From assembly GCA_036495525.1 (NCBI GenBank), contig DASXMR010000123.1, positions 37,394-101,393 on the forward strand: a stretch of DNA of 64,000 bases, in the 5' to 3' direction. Source of the stretch: DASXMR01 sp036495525. GTDB taxonomy: Bacteria > Actinomycetota > Actinomycetes > Streptosporangiales > Streptosporangiaceae. The translations under genes and the position numbers were made by a program. Below the pieces are notes generated by a model. The model was not told the origin of the DNA. It did not search any database and saw nothing but the letters and a program-made list of their open reading frames with translations. Positions 8,520 through 17,032 of this stretch are shown piece by piece. How positions within the stretch are numbered: position 1 is the first letter of the stretch; each line of letters starts with the position of its first letter.

Positions 8520-9284
8520 TTACCGCTGCTGCTCGGTAGGGCGCATCAGCATCTCGTTGACCGCCACGTGTCTGGGACGAGTGACGATGTAGGTGATGGC
8601 ATCCGCGATGTCGTCGGCCTCCATCCGCTGCCCGAACTGACTCTGCATTGCTGCCAGCACCTCCGGCCGGTTGTGGCTGGCCAGCTCCGTGGCAGTGGCG
8701 CCCGGCTCGACCAGCGACACCCGGACGTACTGCCCGGCTAGCTCCTGGCGCAGCGACTCGCTGAACGCGCCGACGCCGAACTTTGTCAGCGCGTAGACCC
8801 CGTTGCCGAGGCGGGCGTGGCGCCCGGCCACCGAGCTGATGTTCACCATGTCGGCCACCAGGCGCGGACCCTCGCCAGCCGCGCGGCGCAGATGCGGCAG
8901 CGCCGCGTGCGCGCAGTACAGCAAGCCGAGCACGTTGAGCTGCACCATCTGCTGCCACTCAGCCAGCGGCGCCTCGGCTGCCGGGCCGAGCAGCATGACC
9001 CCGGCATTATTGACGAGCGTGTCGAGACGGCCAAGCTCACTGGCCGTCCGCTCGACCGCGGCGGCTGCCTGCTGCTGATCTGTGACGTCGCACTCCAGTA
9101 CCAGCGCGGTACCGCCCTGGTCCCTGATCGCGGCGGCCAGCTCGTCGAGCCGGTCCCGCCGCCGCGCTGCCAGCGCTACCGCCGCGCCCCGCGCTGCCAG
9201 CGCGGACGCGGCTGCCGCGCCGATGCCGCTGGATGCTCCGGTCACCAGCGCAACGGTGTCCTTCAGTACCGGCTCCACCGGCAT
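8520..9284 (-). CDS. SDR family NAD(P)-dependent oxidoreductase
   Basis: A 254-residue classical short-chain dehydrogenase/reductase. It has the nucleotide-binding TGASSGIG (15-22), NNAG (92-95), a catalytic Ser near 150 in NISSVAG, and YALTK with Y164 and K168. An Arg-rich ARRRDRL after strand 2 suggests NADP(H) preference. The substrate is unknown. The start is supported by the ribosome-binding site GAGGAGGG just before ATG 9284. It converges on the WXG100-like gene (26 bp between stops) and diverges from the DUF899 gene. Confidence 0.92.
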   Translation of the reverse strand: MPVEPVLKDTVALVTGASSGIGAAAASALAARGAAVALAARRRDRLDELAAAIRDQGGTALVLECDVTDQQQAAAAVERTASELGRLDTLVNNAGVMLLGPAAEAPLAEWQQMVQLNVLGLLYCAHAALPHLRRAAGEGPRLVADMVNISSVAGRHARLGNGVYALTKFGVGAFSESLRQELAGQYVRVSLVEPGATATELASHNRPEVLAAMQSQFGQRMEADDIADAITYIVTRPRHVAVNEMLMRPTEQQR

Positions 9285-9505
9285 GCACCCTCCTCAGCTC
9301 AGCGACGCCTGCCCGTTCGTTACCCGCTGCGATCAGCTTCACCGCAGCCTTGGGCTCCGCCAGGCAGCCAAGCGTCTCACAGCGCTCTTCGCGGCGGCGC
9401 ACTCCGCGGCAGGTGCGCGTGCGCCCGGCCGCCGATGAGTTAGCCGGGCGGGCGCGGTCGTAAACGTCAGCTGCAGGCCGTGAAACCGACCGTTGAGGAG
9501 GGCTT

Positions 9506-10192
9506 ATGACCACCGCCGGACTACCGCCCGTTGTCGACGCCGACGCCTGGCAGCGAGAACTGGACACACTGCGTGCCAGGGAGAAAGCCGCGACCAGGGA
9601 GCTCGACTCGATCGCCGCGCAGCGCAGGCGGCTGCCCATGGTCAGGATGCCCGACTACACCCTGGAGGGTGAGCAGGGACCGATCGCCCTGGCCCACATC
9701 TTCGGCGGCACGTCACAGCTGATCGTCTACAACCACATGTGGTTCCCCGGCGAGCAGTGGCAGTGCCCTGGCTGCACTGGTTTCACCTCGCAGTTCACCC
9801 GGCTTGAGTTCCTTGACGACTACGACGCGCGGTTCGTCATCGTCACCCAGGGGCCCATTGACGAGGCGCTCGAGTACAAGCGGCGGGTCGGCAACCAGAT
9901 GACCTGGTACTCCACCGCGAACAGCTCCTTCGGCGCCGACGTCGGCGCGCCGCCCGGCGGCGGATTCGCCGTGAACGTGCTCCTGCGCGACGGCGACAGC
10001 GTGTATCGCACCTGGCACACCAGCGGCCGTGGCACCGAGCAGCTCAGCCACGCGTTCGGGCTGATCGACCTGCTGCCCTACGGACGGCAGGAAGAGTGGC
10101 AGGACTCGCCTGAGGGCTGGCCGAAGTCGCCCACCTACAGCCGGTGGAACGGCTCGGAAGCCATCGCGGCGGCCTACGGACCGGGGGCCTGA
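9506..10192 (+). CDS. DUF899 family thioredoxin-fold protein
   Basis: A 228-residue member of the DUF899 family. These are thioredoxin-fold proteins whose biochemical role is poorly defined. Landmarks are the N-terminal helix ending in LPMVRM..Y, the strand LIVYNHMWFPG, the redox-like segment WQCPGCTGF (a C-x-x-C near residue 90) and a C-terminal WHTSGRGTEQL. The ribosome-binding site GAGGAGGG precedes ATG 9506. The gene is divergent from the SDR gene, with a 220-bp shared upstream region in which I recognise no operator. Confidence 0.85.
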   Translation: MTTAGLPPVVDADAWQRELDTLRAREKAATRELDSIAAQRRRLPMVRMPDYTLEGEQGPIALAHIFGGTSQLIVYNHMWFPGEQWQCPGCTGFTSQFTRLEFLDDYDARFVIVTQGPIDEALEYKRRVGNQMTWYSTANSSFGADVGAPPGGGFAVNVLLRDGDSVYRTWHTSGRGTEQLSHAFGLIDLLPYGRQEEWQDSPEGWPKSPTYSRWNGSEAIAAAYGPGA

Positions 10193-10408
10193 GGACCACT
10201 GACGTCGCCCCGGCGGCTGACGTCGGCACCGGGCCAGGCCCGGCGGCCCGACAGAGCGGAGCCGGGCGGTCACGGCCTGCTTGTTAGCCTTGTGCTAGCC
10301 CTCACGGGCGCCAGCGGCGAGGTCAGCCTCGCCAGCGGATCGGGGGCCGCGTCGCCCGGCCGAGCTTGCCGGAGCGGCACGCGCAGCTGACAGCGAGGAC
10401 GTTGCCTC

Positions 10409-11245
10409 ATGTTGCCACGGTGGGAGAACAGCGAGCCCGTGCTGCACACCGCGCACGGCAGCGGCAACTGGATAGGTGCTGCCAGCGCGATGCTGCACGA
10501 TGACCACATCTACCTGGCGTATCGCGACCGGCATCCGGTCGACAAGGGCCGGGGCAACCGCTGCTACGTGGCCCGCTCCCCCGCTGACGACGGCATCAAG
10601 TTCGAGACGCTCTGCGTCATCGACAAGCAGGACATGGAAGCTGAGTCGCTGGAGCGCCCCGCTCTTGACGTCACCCAGGACGGCGCCTGGGACCTGTACC
10701 TGAGCTGCGCGACCTTCGGCACCAAGCACTGGCGCATCGAGCGGCTGCGGGCTGGCCGTCCTGAGGACCTCAGCCCGGCCACCAGGCAGACCGTCTTTCC
10801 TGGCAGCGCGGCGTTCGGCATCAAGGACCCGGTGCTCGTCCGCGGGCAGGACCTGCGCATCTGGGCCACGCTGCACCCGCTGACCGAGGGCGATGCGAAC
10901 GCGGACCAGATGACCAGCGTGGACGCCGGCAGCTGCGAGACCGTCATGGCACCGGATCCCGGCACCTGGTACAGCCGCGGCACCCGGATAACGGCGGTGC
11001 TGGCAGACCATGCGTATTTCGACGGCCGGGCCTCGGCGGCGCAGAACTTCGAGGAGCGGACCGGCGTCGCCAGGTGGGACGGATCGCGGTTCATCCCCGT
11101 CGCCGGCCCCGTCTCCAGCCCGTTCGGCGGCGGCGCGCTGCGTTACGTCTCGGTCGTCACCCTGCCGGACGGCAGCCTGCGCCTCTACTACGAGAGCGCG
11201 ACTGAGTACGGCAGCCATGAGCTGCGCTCTGAGCTGCGGGGGTAA
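10409..11245 (+). CDS. Beta-propeller glycosidase-like protein (GH43-like fold)
   Basis: A 278-residue protein with repeated blade-like segments: HIYLAYRDR, WDLYLSCATFGTKHWRIERLRAG, ERPALDV and IKDPVLVRGQDLRIW. The pattern of D/E-rich, W/Y-rich strands is typical of five-bladed propeller glycosidases such as the GH43-type proteins. I cannot assign the catalytic acid and base with confidence. There is no signal peptide, so it is probably cytoplasmic. It converges on a polysaccharide deacetylase-like gene (stops 23 bp apart); both may concern carbohydrate turnover. Confidence 0.6.
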   Translation: MLPRWENSEPVLHTAHGSGNWIGAASAMLHDDHIYLAYRDRHPVDKGRGNRCYVARSPADDGIKFETLCVIDKQDMEAESLERPALDVTQDGAWDLYLSCATFGTKHWRIERLRAGRPEDLSPATRQTVFPGSAAFGIKDPVLVRGQDLRIWATLHPLTEGDANADQMTSVDAGSCETVMAPDPGTWYSRGTRITAVLADHAYFDGRASAAQNFEERTGVARWDGSRFIPVAGPVSSPFGGGALRYVSVVTLPDGSLRLYYESATEYGSHELRSELRG

Positions 11246-11268
11246 GCGGGGCCGCCAGCCTGCGCGGC

Positions 11269-12111
11269 TCAGTCGTCGCGCCAGCAGTCGTAGATATCGC
11301 TGAGAGTCGCGAACCATACGTCGTCGTGCTGCTTCATGTGCACGATGAACCGCTCCAGCATCATGATGGCGTGCGCGCGGCCGCTGACCAGCCCGTGCAC
11401 GGTGTGCGTGAGCAGGCCGCCGGGATGGTTCTGGTAGGCGTAGTCGAAGTTGTCCCGCCACCGCGCGAACGTGTGGTCGGTGGACATCAGCCCGGCCAGC
11501 ACCCCCGGCACGTGGTCAAGCGCCGGAAAGTCATCCATGAACCAGGACACCGGGAGCTCAAGCACCGGGCTTGCCGGGCCGAACTCGTTGGGCTCCTCCC
11601 GGTGCACGGTGACCTGCCGGGGCCGGTAAGGCTCGAAGTCGCGGCCCATCAGCGAGCTGTCCCACTCGAAGCCGTGCTCTTCCAGGATGTTCAGTGTCCA
11701 CTGCGAGAAGTCCCAGGCAGGCGACCGGTAACCGCGTGGCCGGCGGCCGGTGATCTGCTCGTGCTGGCTGAGCTGGACCTCCATCAGCCGCCGCTCCTCG
11801 GCCTCGCCGAGCGAGGGCACCGACTCGTGGTAAGCGCCGTGCGCCGCGATCTCGTGCCCGGAGTCGATCACCTCCCTGATGCGGTCGGGGAAGGTGATGA
11901 GCGTGTGCCCCGGCGTGCACCAGGTCGTCGGGATGTCGTACTTCGCGAACAGCCGCAGCAGCCGCGGAGTGCCGACTTCCGCGTCGAACTCGCCGCGGGA
12001 CAGGATCGACGGACTGAGCGTGGCCATGTGCCCGCTGAACGCGCACATCGCATCGAAGTCCACCCCGATGTTGACGGCGAGTCGCTTCCCGTCAGGAAGT
12101 CGCAGCGGCAT
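11269..12111 (-). CDS. Polysaccharide deacetylase (NodB homology) family protein
   Basis: A 280-residue metal-dependent amidohydrolase of the carbohydrate esterase 4/NodB fold. The first motif GVDFDAM carries the catalytic and metal-binding aspartates, and GHEIAAHGAYHE supplies the H-x3-H metal ligands. The motif RGYRSPAWDFS follows. The tight layout with C-terminal HTVHGLVSGR and MLERFI resembles the PuuE/peptidoglycan deacetylase-like subgroup more than chitin deacetylases. The start at ATG 12111 (MPLRLPDGKRLAV) is preferred to an upstream one because AAGGGA precedes it at correct spacing. No signal peptide is seen, so a small-molecule amide substrate is possible. Confidence 0.85.
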   Translation of the reverse strand: MPLRLPDGKRLAVNIGVDFDAMCAFSGHMATLSPSILSRGEFDAEVGTPRLLRLFAKYDIPTTWCTPGHTLITFPDRIREVIDSGHEIAAHGAYHESVPSLGEAEERRLMEVQLSQHEQITGRRPRGYRSPAWDFSQWTLNILEEHGFEWDSSLMGRDFEPYRPRQVTVHREEPNEFGPASPVLELPVSWFMDDFPALDHVPGVLAGLMSTDHTFARWRDNFDYAYQNHPGGLLTHTVHGLVSGRAHAIMMLERFIVHMKQHDDVWFATLSDIYDCWRDD

Positions 12112-12330
12112 AGGACGGTCCCTTTCTGAGCGCGCATCGCCCGATCCCTTGGCCCGTCCAGAATGTGGCGGTAGCGCCAGCGCGTCAACCACGGGCGGTG
12201 ACCGGCGTTACCTGCCTGACTGGCCGGAAACACCGCGTTCACCATGGTCGTGGTTGCGGGGATTTCAACAGCAAGAAGAAGAACGAGGCTGTCGCGGGGA
12301 ATGCCCTGCCCGCACGGATAAGGTGTCGCC

Positions 12331-13203
12331 ATGACGCGAGCAGTGGTGCTAGGTGGCGGTGGTCCGGTCGGGGTCGGCTGGGAGTCGGGGCTGGTCACGG
12401 GCCTTGCCGCGGCCGGGGTCGCGCTCGGCGCGGCCGACCTGGTCGTCGGAACCTCAGCCGGCTCGATCGTCGGGGCCACTCTGGCGCTCGGCCTTGACCC
12501 GGCCGGGGCGGTCAGCGCGGTGGGCCAGCCGCTACCAGCCGGGGTCGCTGGCGGCACGATCGGCGACCTGATGACGGCCTTGGCGGATGCGGCGGGCAGG
12601 GCGCAGAGCCCCGAGCAGACGCGGATCGAGCTGGCCAAGCTCGCGCTGGCAGCCGACACGGTGCCGGAAGCCGACTTCACCGGCGCGCCGGTGTTCGCGC
12701 AGCTGGCGGGCCGTGACTGGCCGCAGTCCTTCCGCTGCACGGCGATCGACACGCAGACCGGGGCGCTGCGGGTGTGGGACGCCGCCTCCGGCGCTCCGCT
12801 GGACCTGGCCGTCGCGTCGAGCTGCGCGGTCCCCGCGGTGTTCCCGCCGGTGACCATCGACAGCACGCGCTACATGGACGGCGGCATGCGCACGCCGCTC
12901 AACGCCGACCTGGCCGCCGGGCACGCCGCGGTCATCGTGGTTTCGTGCCTGCCGCTGAGCCTGCCAGAAGGGTTCAGCGACCCGGTGTTCGACGCCATGG
13001 CGGCGGAGATCGAAGCCGAGCTCGCAGTGCTGCGCGACGGCGGGGCCAAGGTCGAGGTCGTCGGTCCGGGCGCGGAGTTCCTGGAGGTCAGCGGCTGGGG
13101 CGCCGAGCTGATGAACCCGGCCAGGGTGCCGGGCGCGTACGAGGCTGGCGTCCGTCAGGCAGCCACGGAGGCTGACCGGCTGCTAGCCGCCTGGACCGCC
13201 TAG
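12331..13203 (+). CDS. Patatin-like phospholipase family protein
   Basis: A 290-residue patatin-fold lipid acyl hydrolase. It has an oxyanion-hole glycine run (LGGGGPVGVGWESG), the nucleophile elbow G-T-S-A-G around residue 49, and the catalytic aspartate in YMDGGMRTP (D-G-G). These form the Ser-Asp dyad of the family. No export signal is present. The protein would hydrolyse acyl esters inside the cell; the substrate is unknown. The gene stands alone between the deacetylase (divergent) and a TetR regulator (convergent). Confidence 0.9.
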   Translation: MTRAVVLGGGGPVGVGWESGLVTGLAAAGVALGAADLVVGTSAGSIVGATLALGLDPAGAVSAVGQPLPAGVAGGTIGDLMTALADAAGRAQSPEQTRIELAKLALAADTVPEADFTGAPVFAQLAGRDWPQSFRCTAIDTQTGALRVWDAASGAPLDLAVASSCAVPAVFPPVTIDSTRYMDGGMRTPLNADLAAGHAAVIVVSCLPLSLPEGFSDPVFDAMAAEIEAELAVLRDGGAKVEVVGPGAEFLEVSGWGAELMNPARVPGAYEAGVRQAATEADRLLAAWTA

Positions 13204-13362
13204 CCCGCCGCTGGATCAGCAGGTCCGCCGCTGGCCACGTGCCTCGCGCGCTGGCCAGCGCTGCTGGGCCTGCTGGGGCAATCGCTCCGGGCGGTCAGGA
13301 AATGCGCGTGGACCTGACTCGGCGCGCGCATTGCCAGTTGTCACCGGGTACCTCGTCATTCA

Positions 13363-14034
13363 TCAGCCAGCCGGCGCGGGAGTGTCCCTGGCGAGCTCGA
13401 AGCGGGCCGTCGTCATGGCGAGCTCGATCAGGCGCTTGCGTGATGGCTTGTGCATCTGCCGCAGGCGCAGCACCGCCAGCCCGTCAAGCATGGCAGTAAA
13501 GCGCAGGGTGAAGTCATCGATGTCGGCTGGCGGCGCGAACAGCCCTTCCTCGACGCCACCGGTGACGATCGCGGCGAGCTCATCCCGCCACAGCGACAGC
13601 AGCGCCTCGAGGAACTGGCTCACCTCGGTGTTGTGCGGCGCCCGCGCCCAGGCCTCCATCCACAGGATCCAGCTGGTCCAGCTCGGGTCGCCTGGCCCGG
13701 CCGGCAGGTAGAAGCCGACAAAGCCCTCAAGCTGCCGCCAGGCACCAGTGAGCCTTGCCAGCCCGGCGCGGGCCTCGATGACGTCCTGCTGATCCCGCCA
13801 GGCGAGCGTCTCCAGCAGGATGTGCTCCTTGCTGGTGAAGTAGTACATCACCTGACCCGAGCTCATCCCGGCCCGCCGGGCTATCTCGGCCACGCGCAGC
13901 CGATCTATGCCCGCCTCGGAAATCAGGTCGGCTGACGCACTGAGGACGCGGTCGCGGCTGCGCTGCCCGCCCTCGGTGCTGGCTGGCCCGCGGCGCCGTG
14001 AGACAGGCGCAGATATCCGTGCTGGTTCGGTCAT
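13363..14034 (-). CDS. TetR/AcrR family transcriptional regulator
   Basis: A 223-residue repressor. The N-terminal helix-turn-helix spans about residues 25-70 (RDRVLSASADLISEAGIDRLRVAEIARRAGMSSGQVMYYFTSKEHIL), with the characteristic V-M-Y-Y-F recognition-helix end. The C-terminal ligand-binding domain is helical. It is divergent from the AraC-type gene. An inverted repeat in the 285-bp space (14097-14126) is a likely operator, so the repressor may control itself and perhaps its neighbour. The ligand is unknown. Confidence 0.92.
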   Translation of the reverse strand: MTEPARISAPVSRRRGPASTEGGQRSRDRVLSASADLISEAGIDRLRVAEIARRAGMSSGQVMYYFTSKEHILLETLAWRDQQDVIEARAGLARLTGAWRQLEGFVGFYLPAGPGDPSWTSWILWMEAWARAPHNTEVSQFLEALLSLWRDELAAIVTGGVEEGLFAPPADIDDFTLRFTAMLDGLAVLRLRQMHKPSRKRLIELAMTTARFELARDTPAPAG

Positions 14035-14096
14035 GGCGTGCCGGGTGTGCTACCTGATTCTCGAGTGATGCGACCTGGCCAGTATAAGAGCGGTGA

Positions 14097-14126
14097 TCTA
14101 GAGCATTGCACTAGACTGTTGCTCTA
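14097..14126. promoter_or_regulatory. Inverted repeat, probable TetR operator
   Basis: TAGAGCA (14099-14105) is matched by TGCTCTA (14120-14126) across a 14-bp spacer, and a second nested inverted repeat pairs TCTAG (14097-14101) with CTAGA (14111-14115). It lies 63 bp upstream of the TetR start on the minus strand. The size and symmetry suit a TetR dimer. Assignment is by position. Confidence 0.5.
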
Positions 14127-14319
14127 CCGAGCGTTAGGCTGGATCCGCCGGGGGAGGCGGGCACGCATGGGTGGGTGGTTCACCCAATCTCACGCTGGAG
14201 CGCTGCGATCTGCCGGCCGGGCGCCTGGCCGGTCGGCGTGGGCGCACGCGCCGGCCCGAGCGCGCCGCCGGCGCCAGAATGGGCAGCGCGCTTCCGGTGG
14301 CCCCTGGGGGCTGGTCGCG

Positions 14320-15306
14320 GTGAGCACGCTGATCACGACCGACGCCGTTCCCCTCGGCGACCGGCTCGACTTCGTCCACGACCTCGTGGCCAGGACCTGG
14401 GTGCCGATGGAGTGCCACACCGAGCACCTGGACCAGGTGGCACAGTTTCGCGCCAGCGGCCTCGGGGCAATGCAGGTCGTGGTCATGGACGTCATGCCGG
14501 TAACGGTGCGCCGCACGCCCCGGCTGATCTCGAAGGCCGATCCCGACCTGATCAAGGTTGTGCTAGTGCGTGGCGGCAACACCTGCGTCGTCAGCCAGGA
14601 AGGCCGGCAGGCCCGCGTGTCGGCCACCGAGTTCGCCATATACGACACCCGGCGCCCCTACGAGGTGACCTGCGGGGCCGACGGAGCCCGGCCCATGCAG
14701 CTGATGACCTTCATGTTCCCCCCGTCGCTGCTGCCGCTGTCCCGGTGCCAGGTCACCAGGCTGCTCGCGGTGCCCTTCGGGGCGAGCGCGGGCCTTGGTG
14801 ACCTGACCTCGCAGCTCCTGCTGCAGCTGGCCAGGAACGTCGACCACTACAGTCCGGCCGAGGCGGCGCGCCTGTCGACTGCGGCGCTTGAGGTGCTGGC
14901 GACGCGGCTGGCCCGCGAGCTGGACGCCAGCGACTGGAGCGGGCCTGAGGCCCGCAGGAACGCGCTGCTCACCACGATCCAGGCGTTCATCCAGCAGCAC
15001 CTGGGCGATCCGCAGCTGTCACCGGCCATGATCGCCGCGGCGCACCACATGTCGCTCCGCTCGCTGCACCAGCTATTCCACGACCAGGGCGTCACCGTGG
15101 CCGGCTGGATCCGGCAGCGCCGGCTTGAGCGCTGCCGCCGCGATCTTTCCGACCCGGAGCTTTCCGGCAGGCCGGTCGCGGCCATCGCGGCGAGGTGGGG
15201 CTACACCAGCGCGGGCGACTTCAGCCGCGCGTTCCGCGCCGTGCACGGACTGCCCCCGGCCGAGTACCGCATGTCTGCGCGCATTGCGAAGGGCTCTGCG
15301 CTCTAG
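14320..15306 (+). CDS. AraC family transcriptional regulator (AraC-binding-like N-domain)
   Basis: A 328-residue regulator. The N-terminal ~180 residues match the cupin-like sensing domain seen in many actinobacterial AraC proteins (FRASGLGAMQVVVMDV...VVLVRGG...YDTRRPYEV). The C-terminal ~110 residues carry two helix-turn-helices: LSPAMIAAAHHMSLRSLHQLF and VAAIAARWGYTSAGDFSRAF, then GLPPAEYR. I chose GTG 14320 because it begins at the conserved domain. The frame stays open to 14038, but that extension is Arg/Gly-rich and looks non-coding. Target genes are unknown; it is divergent from the TetR gene. Confidence 0.85.
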   Translation: MSTLITTDAVPLGDRLDFVHDLVARTWVPMECHTEHLDQVAQFRASGLGAMQVVVMDVMPVTVRRTPRLISKADPDLIKVVLVRGGNTCVVSQEGRQARVSATEFAIYDTRRPYEVTCGADGARPMQLMTFMFPPSLLPLSRCQVTRLLAVPFGASAGLGDLTSQLLLQLARNVDHYSPAEAARLSTAALEVLATRLARELDASDWSGPEARRNALLTTIQAFIQQHLGDPQLSPAMIAAAHHMSLRSLHQLFHDQGVTVAGWIRQRRLERCRRDLSDPELSGRPVAAIAARWGYTSAGDFSRAFRAVHGLPPAEYRMSARIAKGSAL

Positions 15307-15389
15307 CCCAACGACAGCGCGGCCCCGCGCGCAGAGGCTTGCCGTAACGCGAACTTCGGACGGCAAGGGCACACAGGGGGGCATACGCG

Positions 15390-16232
15390 ATGAGCGCCAC
15401 CGAGACCGAGCGGCCGCAGGCCGCCTATTCGCTGGGGCATACGCCGGAGGAGTACGAGCGGCTGCGCCGCCAGGCCGGGGCGTGGCAGGCAGTAACCGGC
15501 CGGCTGCTTGACCAGCTCGGCGTCGGTCCTGGCGCCAGCTGCCTCGACGCAGGCTGCGGGCCTGGCGAGACGATGCGCCTGATGGCCGAGCGGGTCGGTC
15601 CGGCCGGCCGGGTCCTGGGCATCGACGCCGACGCCAATCTGGGCGCGATGACGCTGGCGATGCTGCACGGCGACGGCTACCGCCAGTGCTCGTTCCGCGC
15701 GCAGGAACTCGTGGCCAGTGAGCCGATCCCCGCCGCGCCGTTCGACCTTGTCTACGCGCGGCTGCTGCTCTTCCACCTGCCCCAGCGCGTCGACGTCCTC
15801 GCGCGGCTGTGGGAAGCAGTGGCGCCCGGCGGGGTCCTGCTCGTGCAGGACTACGACGTGCGGGTGGTCAGAATGCTGCCCGAGCCCGACTGGGCCGGCG
15901 AGGTGATGCGGGTGATCACCGAGTCGTTCGCGGCGGCTGGCGCCGACTCATCGGTCGGATTGCGGCTCCCCCGGCTCTTCGCTGAGGCAGGGGCCGGAGC
16001 ACCCGATGGCACCGACGTGGCCGGGCGGCTCGAGCCGATCGCGACCGGCCGGGTCATCCTGGAGAGCACCTTCCGCAGCCTGCTTCCGCTGGCGCTGGCA
16101 CGCGGCATCACCACCGGGGCCGGCGCGGCGGCCACGCTCGGCTCGATCGACCGCGAGGCGGCCAGCAACCCCGACCTTCCGGTGCTCTGGCCACTACTGG
16201 TCAGCGCCTGGAAGCGCAAGGCCCTGGCGTGA
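15390..16232 (+). CDS. Class I SAM-dependent methyltransferase
   Basis: A 280-residue methyltransferase. Motif I is CLDAGCGPGETMRLMAERVGPAGRVLGID, with the glycine loop and the acidic ribose-binding Asp after strand 2. A motif II-like segment is FDLVYARLLLFHLPQR, and motif III is PGGVLLVQDYD. The substrate is unknown. ATG 15390 follows a G-rich ribosome-binding site. The stop overlaps the GTG start of the following aminotransferase fragment (GTGA), so the two are translationally coupled. Confidence 0.9.
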   Translation: MSATETERPQAAYSLGHTPEEYERLRRQAGAWQAVTGRLLDQLGVGPGASCLDAGCGPGETMRLMAERVGPAGRVLGIDADANLGAMTLAMLHGDGYRQCSFRAQELVASEPIPAAPFDLVYARLLLFHLPQRVDVLARLWEAVAPGGVLLVQDYDVRVVRMLPEPDWAGEVMRVITESFAAAGADSSVGLRLPRLFAEAGAGAPDGTDVAGRLEPIATGRVILESTFRSLLPLALARGITTGAGAAATLGSIDREAASNPDLPVLWPLLVSAWKRKALA

Positions 16233-16753
16233 CCGCGCAGTTCGCGATCCTGCGCGGCTCAGGACGGCGGCAGCGGGCAACCACGGATCGCCCCGGCATC
16301 CTCGAGAGCCGAGCCGATGTCCGCGCCGCGATGACCTGCATCTCGCTCTGGAACCGGCGGCTGACGAGCAGGGCGCTGGACGGACTGAGCGGCCTCAGCG
16401 GCATCACCCTTTACGGCCCTCGCGATCCGGCGCTGCGCACCTCGCTCGCCGCGTTCAATCTGGCCGGTCTTGATCCCTTCGAAGTGGCGGAAGCCCTGAA
16501 CAACGCCGGGGTGGAAGCCCGCGCCGGCTGCCACTGTGCCACCCTCGCCCACCGCGCGCTCGGGCTGAGTCCGCCAGCGAGCTGCCGTCTCAGCTTCTAC
16601 CTGTACAACACCCCGGCCGAGGTCGACCAGGCCGTAGCCGCGGTGGCCGCCATCGCCAGCGGCCGGGGTTCGCCAGAACCCTGGTACCGGATCCGGCACC
16701 GCGACACTGGCCAGCTCCGGCCCGCCAGCCAGGTGCCCCTCACCCCCGCATGA
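16229..16753 (+). CDS. Truncated class V aminotransferase / cysteine desulfurase-like C-terminal domain
   Basis: A 174-residue protein that matches only the C-terminal small domain of SufS-like class V aminotransferases. TLYGPRDPALRTSLAAFNL is followed by VEARAGCHCATLAHRALGL, which holds the R-x-G-x-x-C-A catalytic-cysteine loop, and then SCRLSFYLYNTPAEVDQAV. The large PLP-binding domain with its Schiff-base lysine is missing. The first ~36 residues look unrelated to the family. It overlaps the methyltransferase stop as GTGA. It is either a gene remnant joined to a functioning operon or a stand-alone domain. Without the lysine it cannot be an aminotransferase. Confidence 0.65.
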   Translation: MTAQFAILRGSGRRQRATTDRPGILESRADVRAAMTCISLWNRRLTSRALDGLSGLSGITLYGPRDPALRTSLAAFNLAGLDPFEVAEALNNAGVEARAGCHCATLAHRALGLSPPASCRLSFYLYNTPAEVDQAVAAVAAIASGRGSPEPWYRIRHRDTGQLRPASQVPLTPA

Positions 16754-16797
16754 CTCACCCGCGGCCTACCAGCCAGCACTCATCCGGAGGAAGAACC

Positions 16798-17013
16798 ATG
16801 ACGCTCGTATCGTGCCCGGCCTGCAGCTTTCCGGCCGAGATCACCGAACGCTTCCGGCTGCCGAGCACGGACGGCCCGGTTGATCACGTCGTGCTGCACT
16901 GCGCCGCCGGGCACCACTTCAGGATGCCGGCCGACCGGCTGCAAGCCGCGCAGCCGCGGGCCACGCCCCGGCCGGCCGTGTCCGCGGTCGCCGCGACCCG
17001 GCCTGGTGCCTGA
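16798..17013 (+). CDS. Small putative zinc-ribbon protein
   Basis: A 71-residue protein starting at ATG 16798 after an excellent ribosome-binding site (GGAGGAAG). The upstream ATG at 16750 lacks one. It has C-P-A-C near residue 7 and H-C-A-A-G-H-H around residue 39, a spacing that could bind one zinc ion. The C-terminus is Pro/Ala-rich and probably disordered. I do not recognise a family. It stands between the aminotransferase fragment and the convergent NYN gene. Confidence 0.6.
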   Translation: MTLVSCPACSFPAEITERFRLPSTDGPVDHVVLHCAAGHHFRMPADRLQAAQPRATPRPAVSAVAATRPGA

Positions 17014-17032
17014 CCGGTCACCTGGCGCCTGC

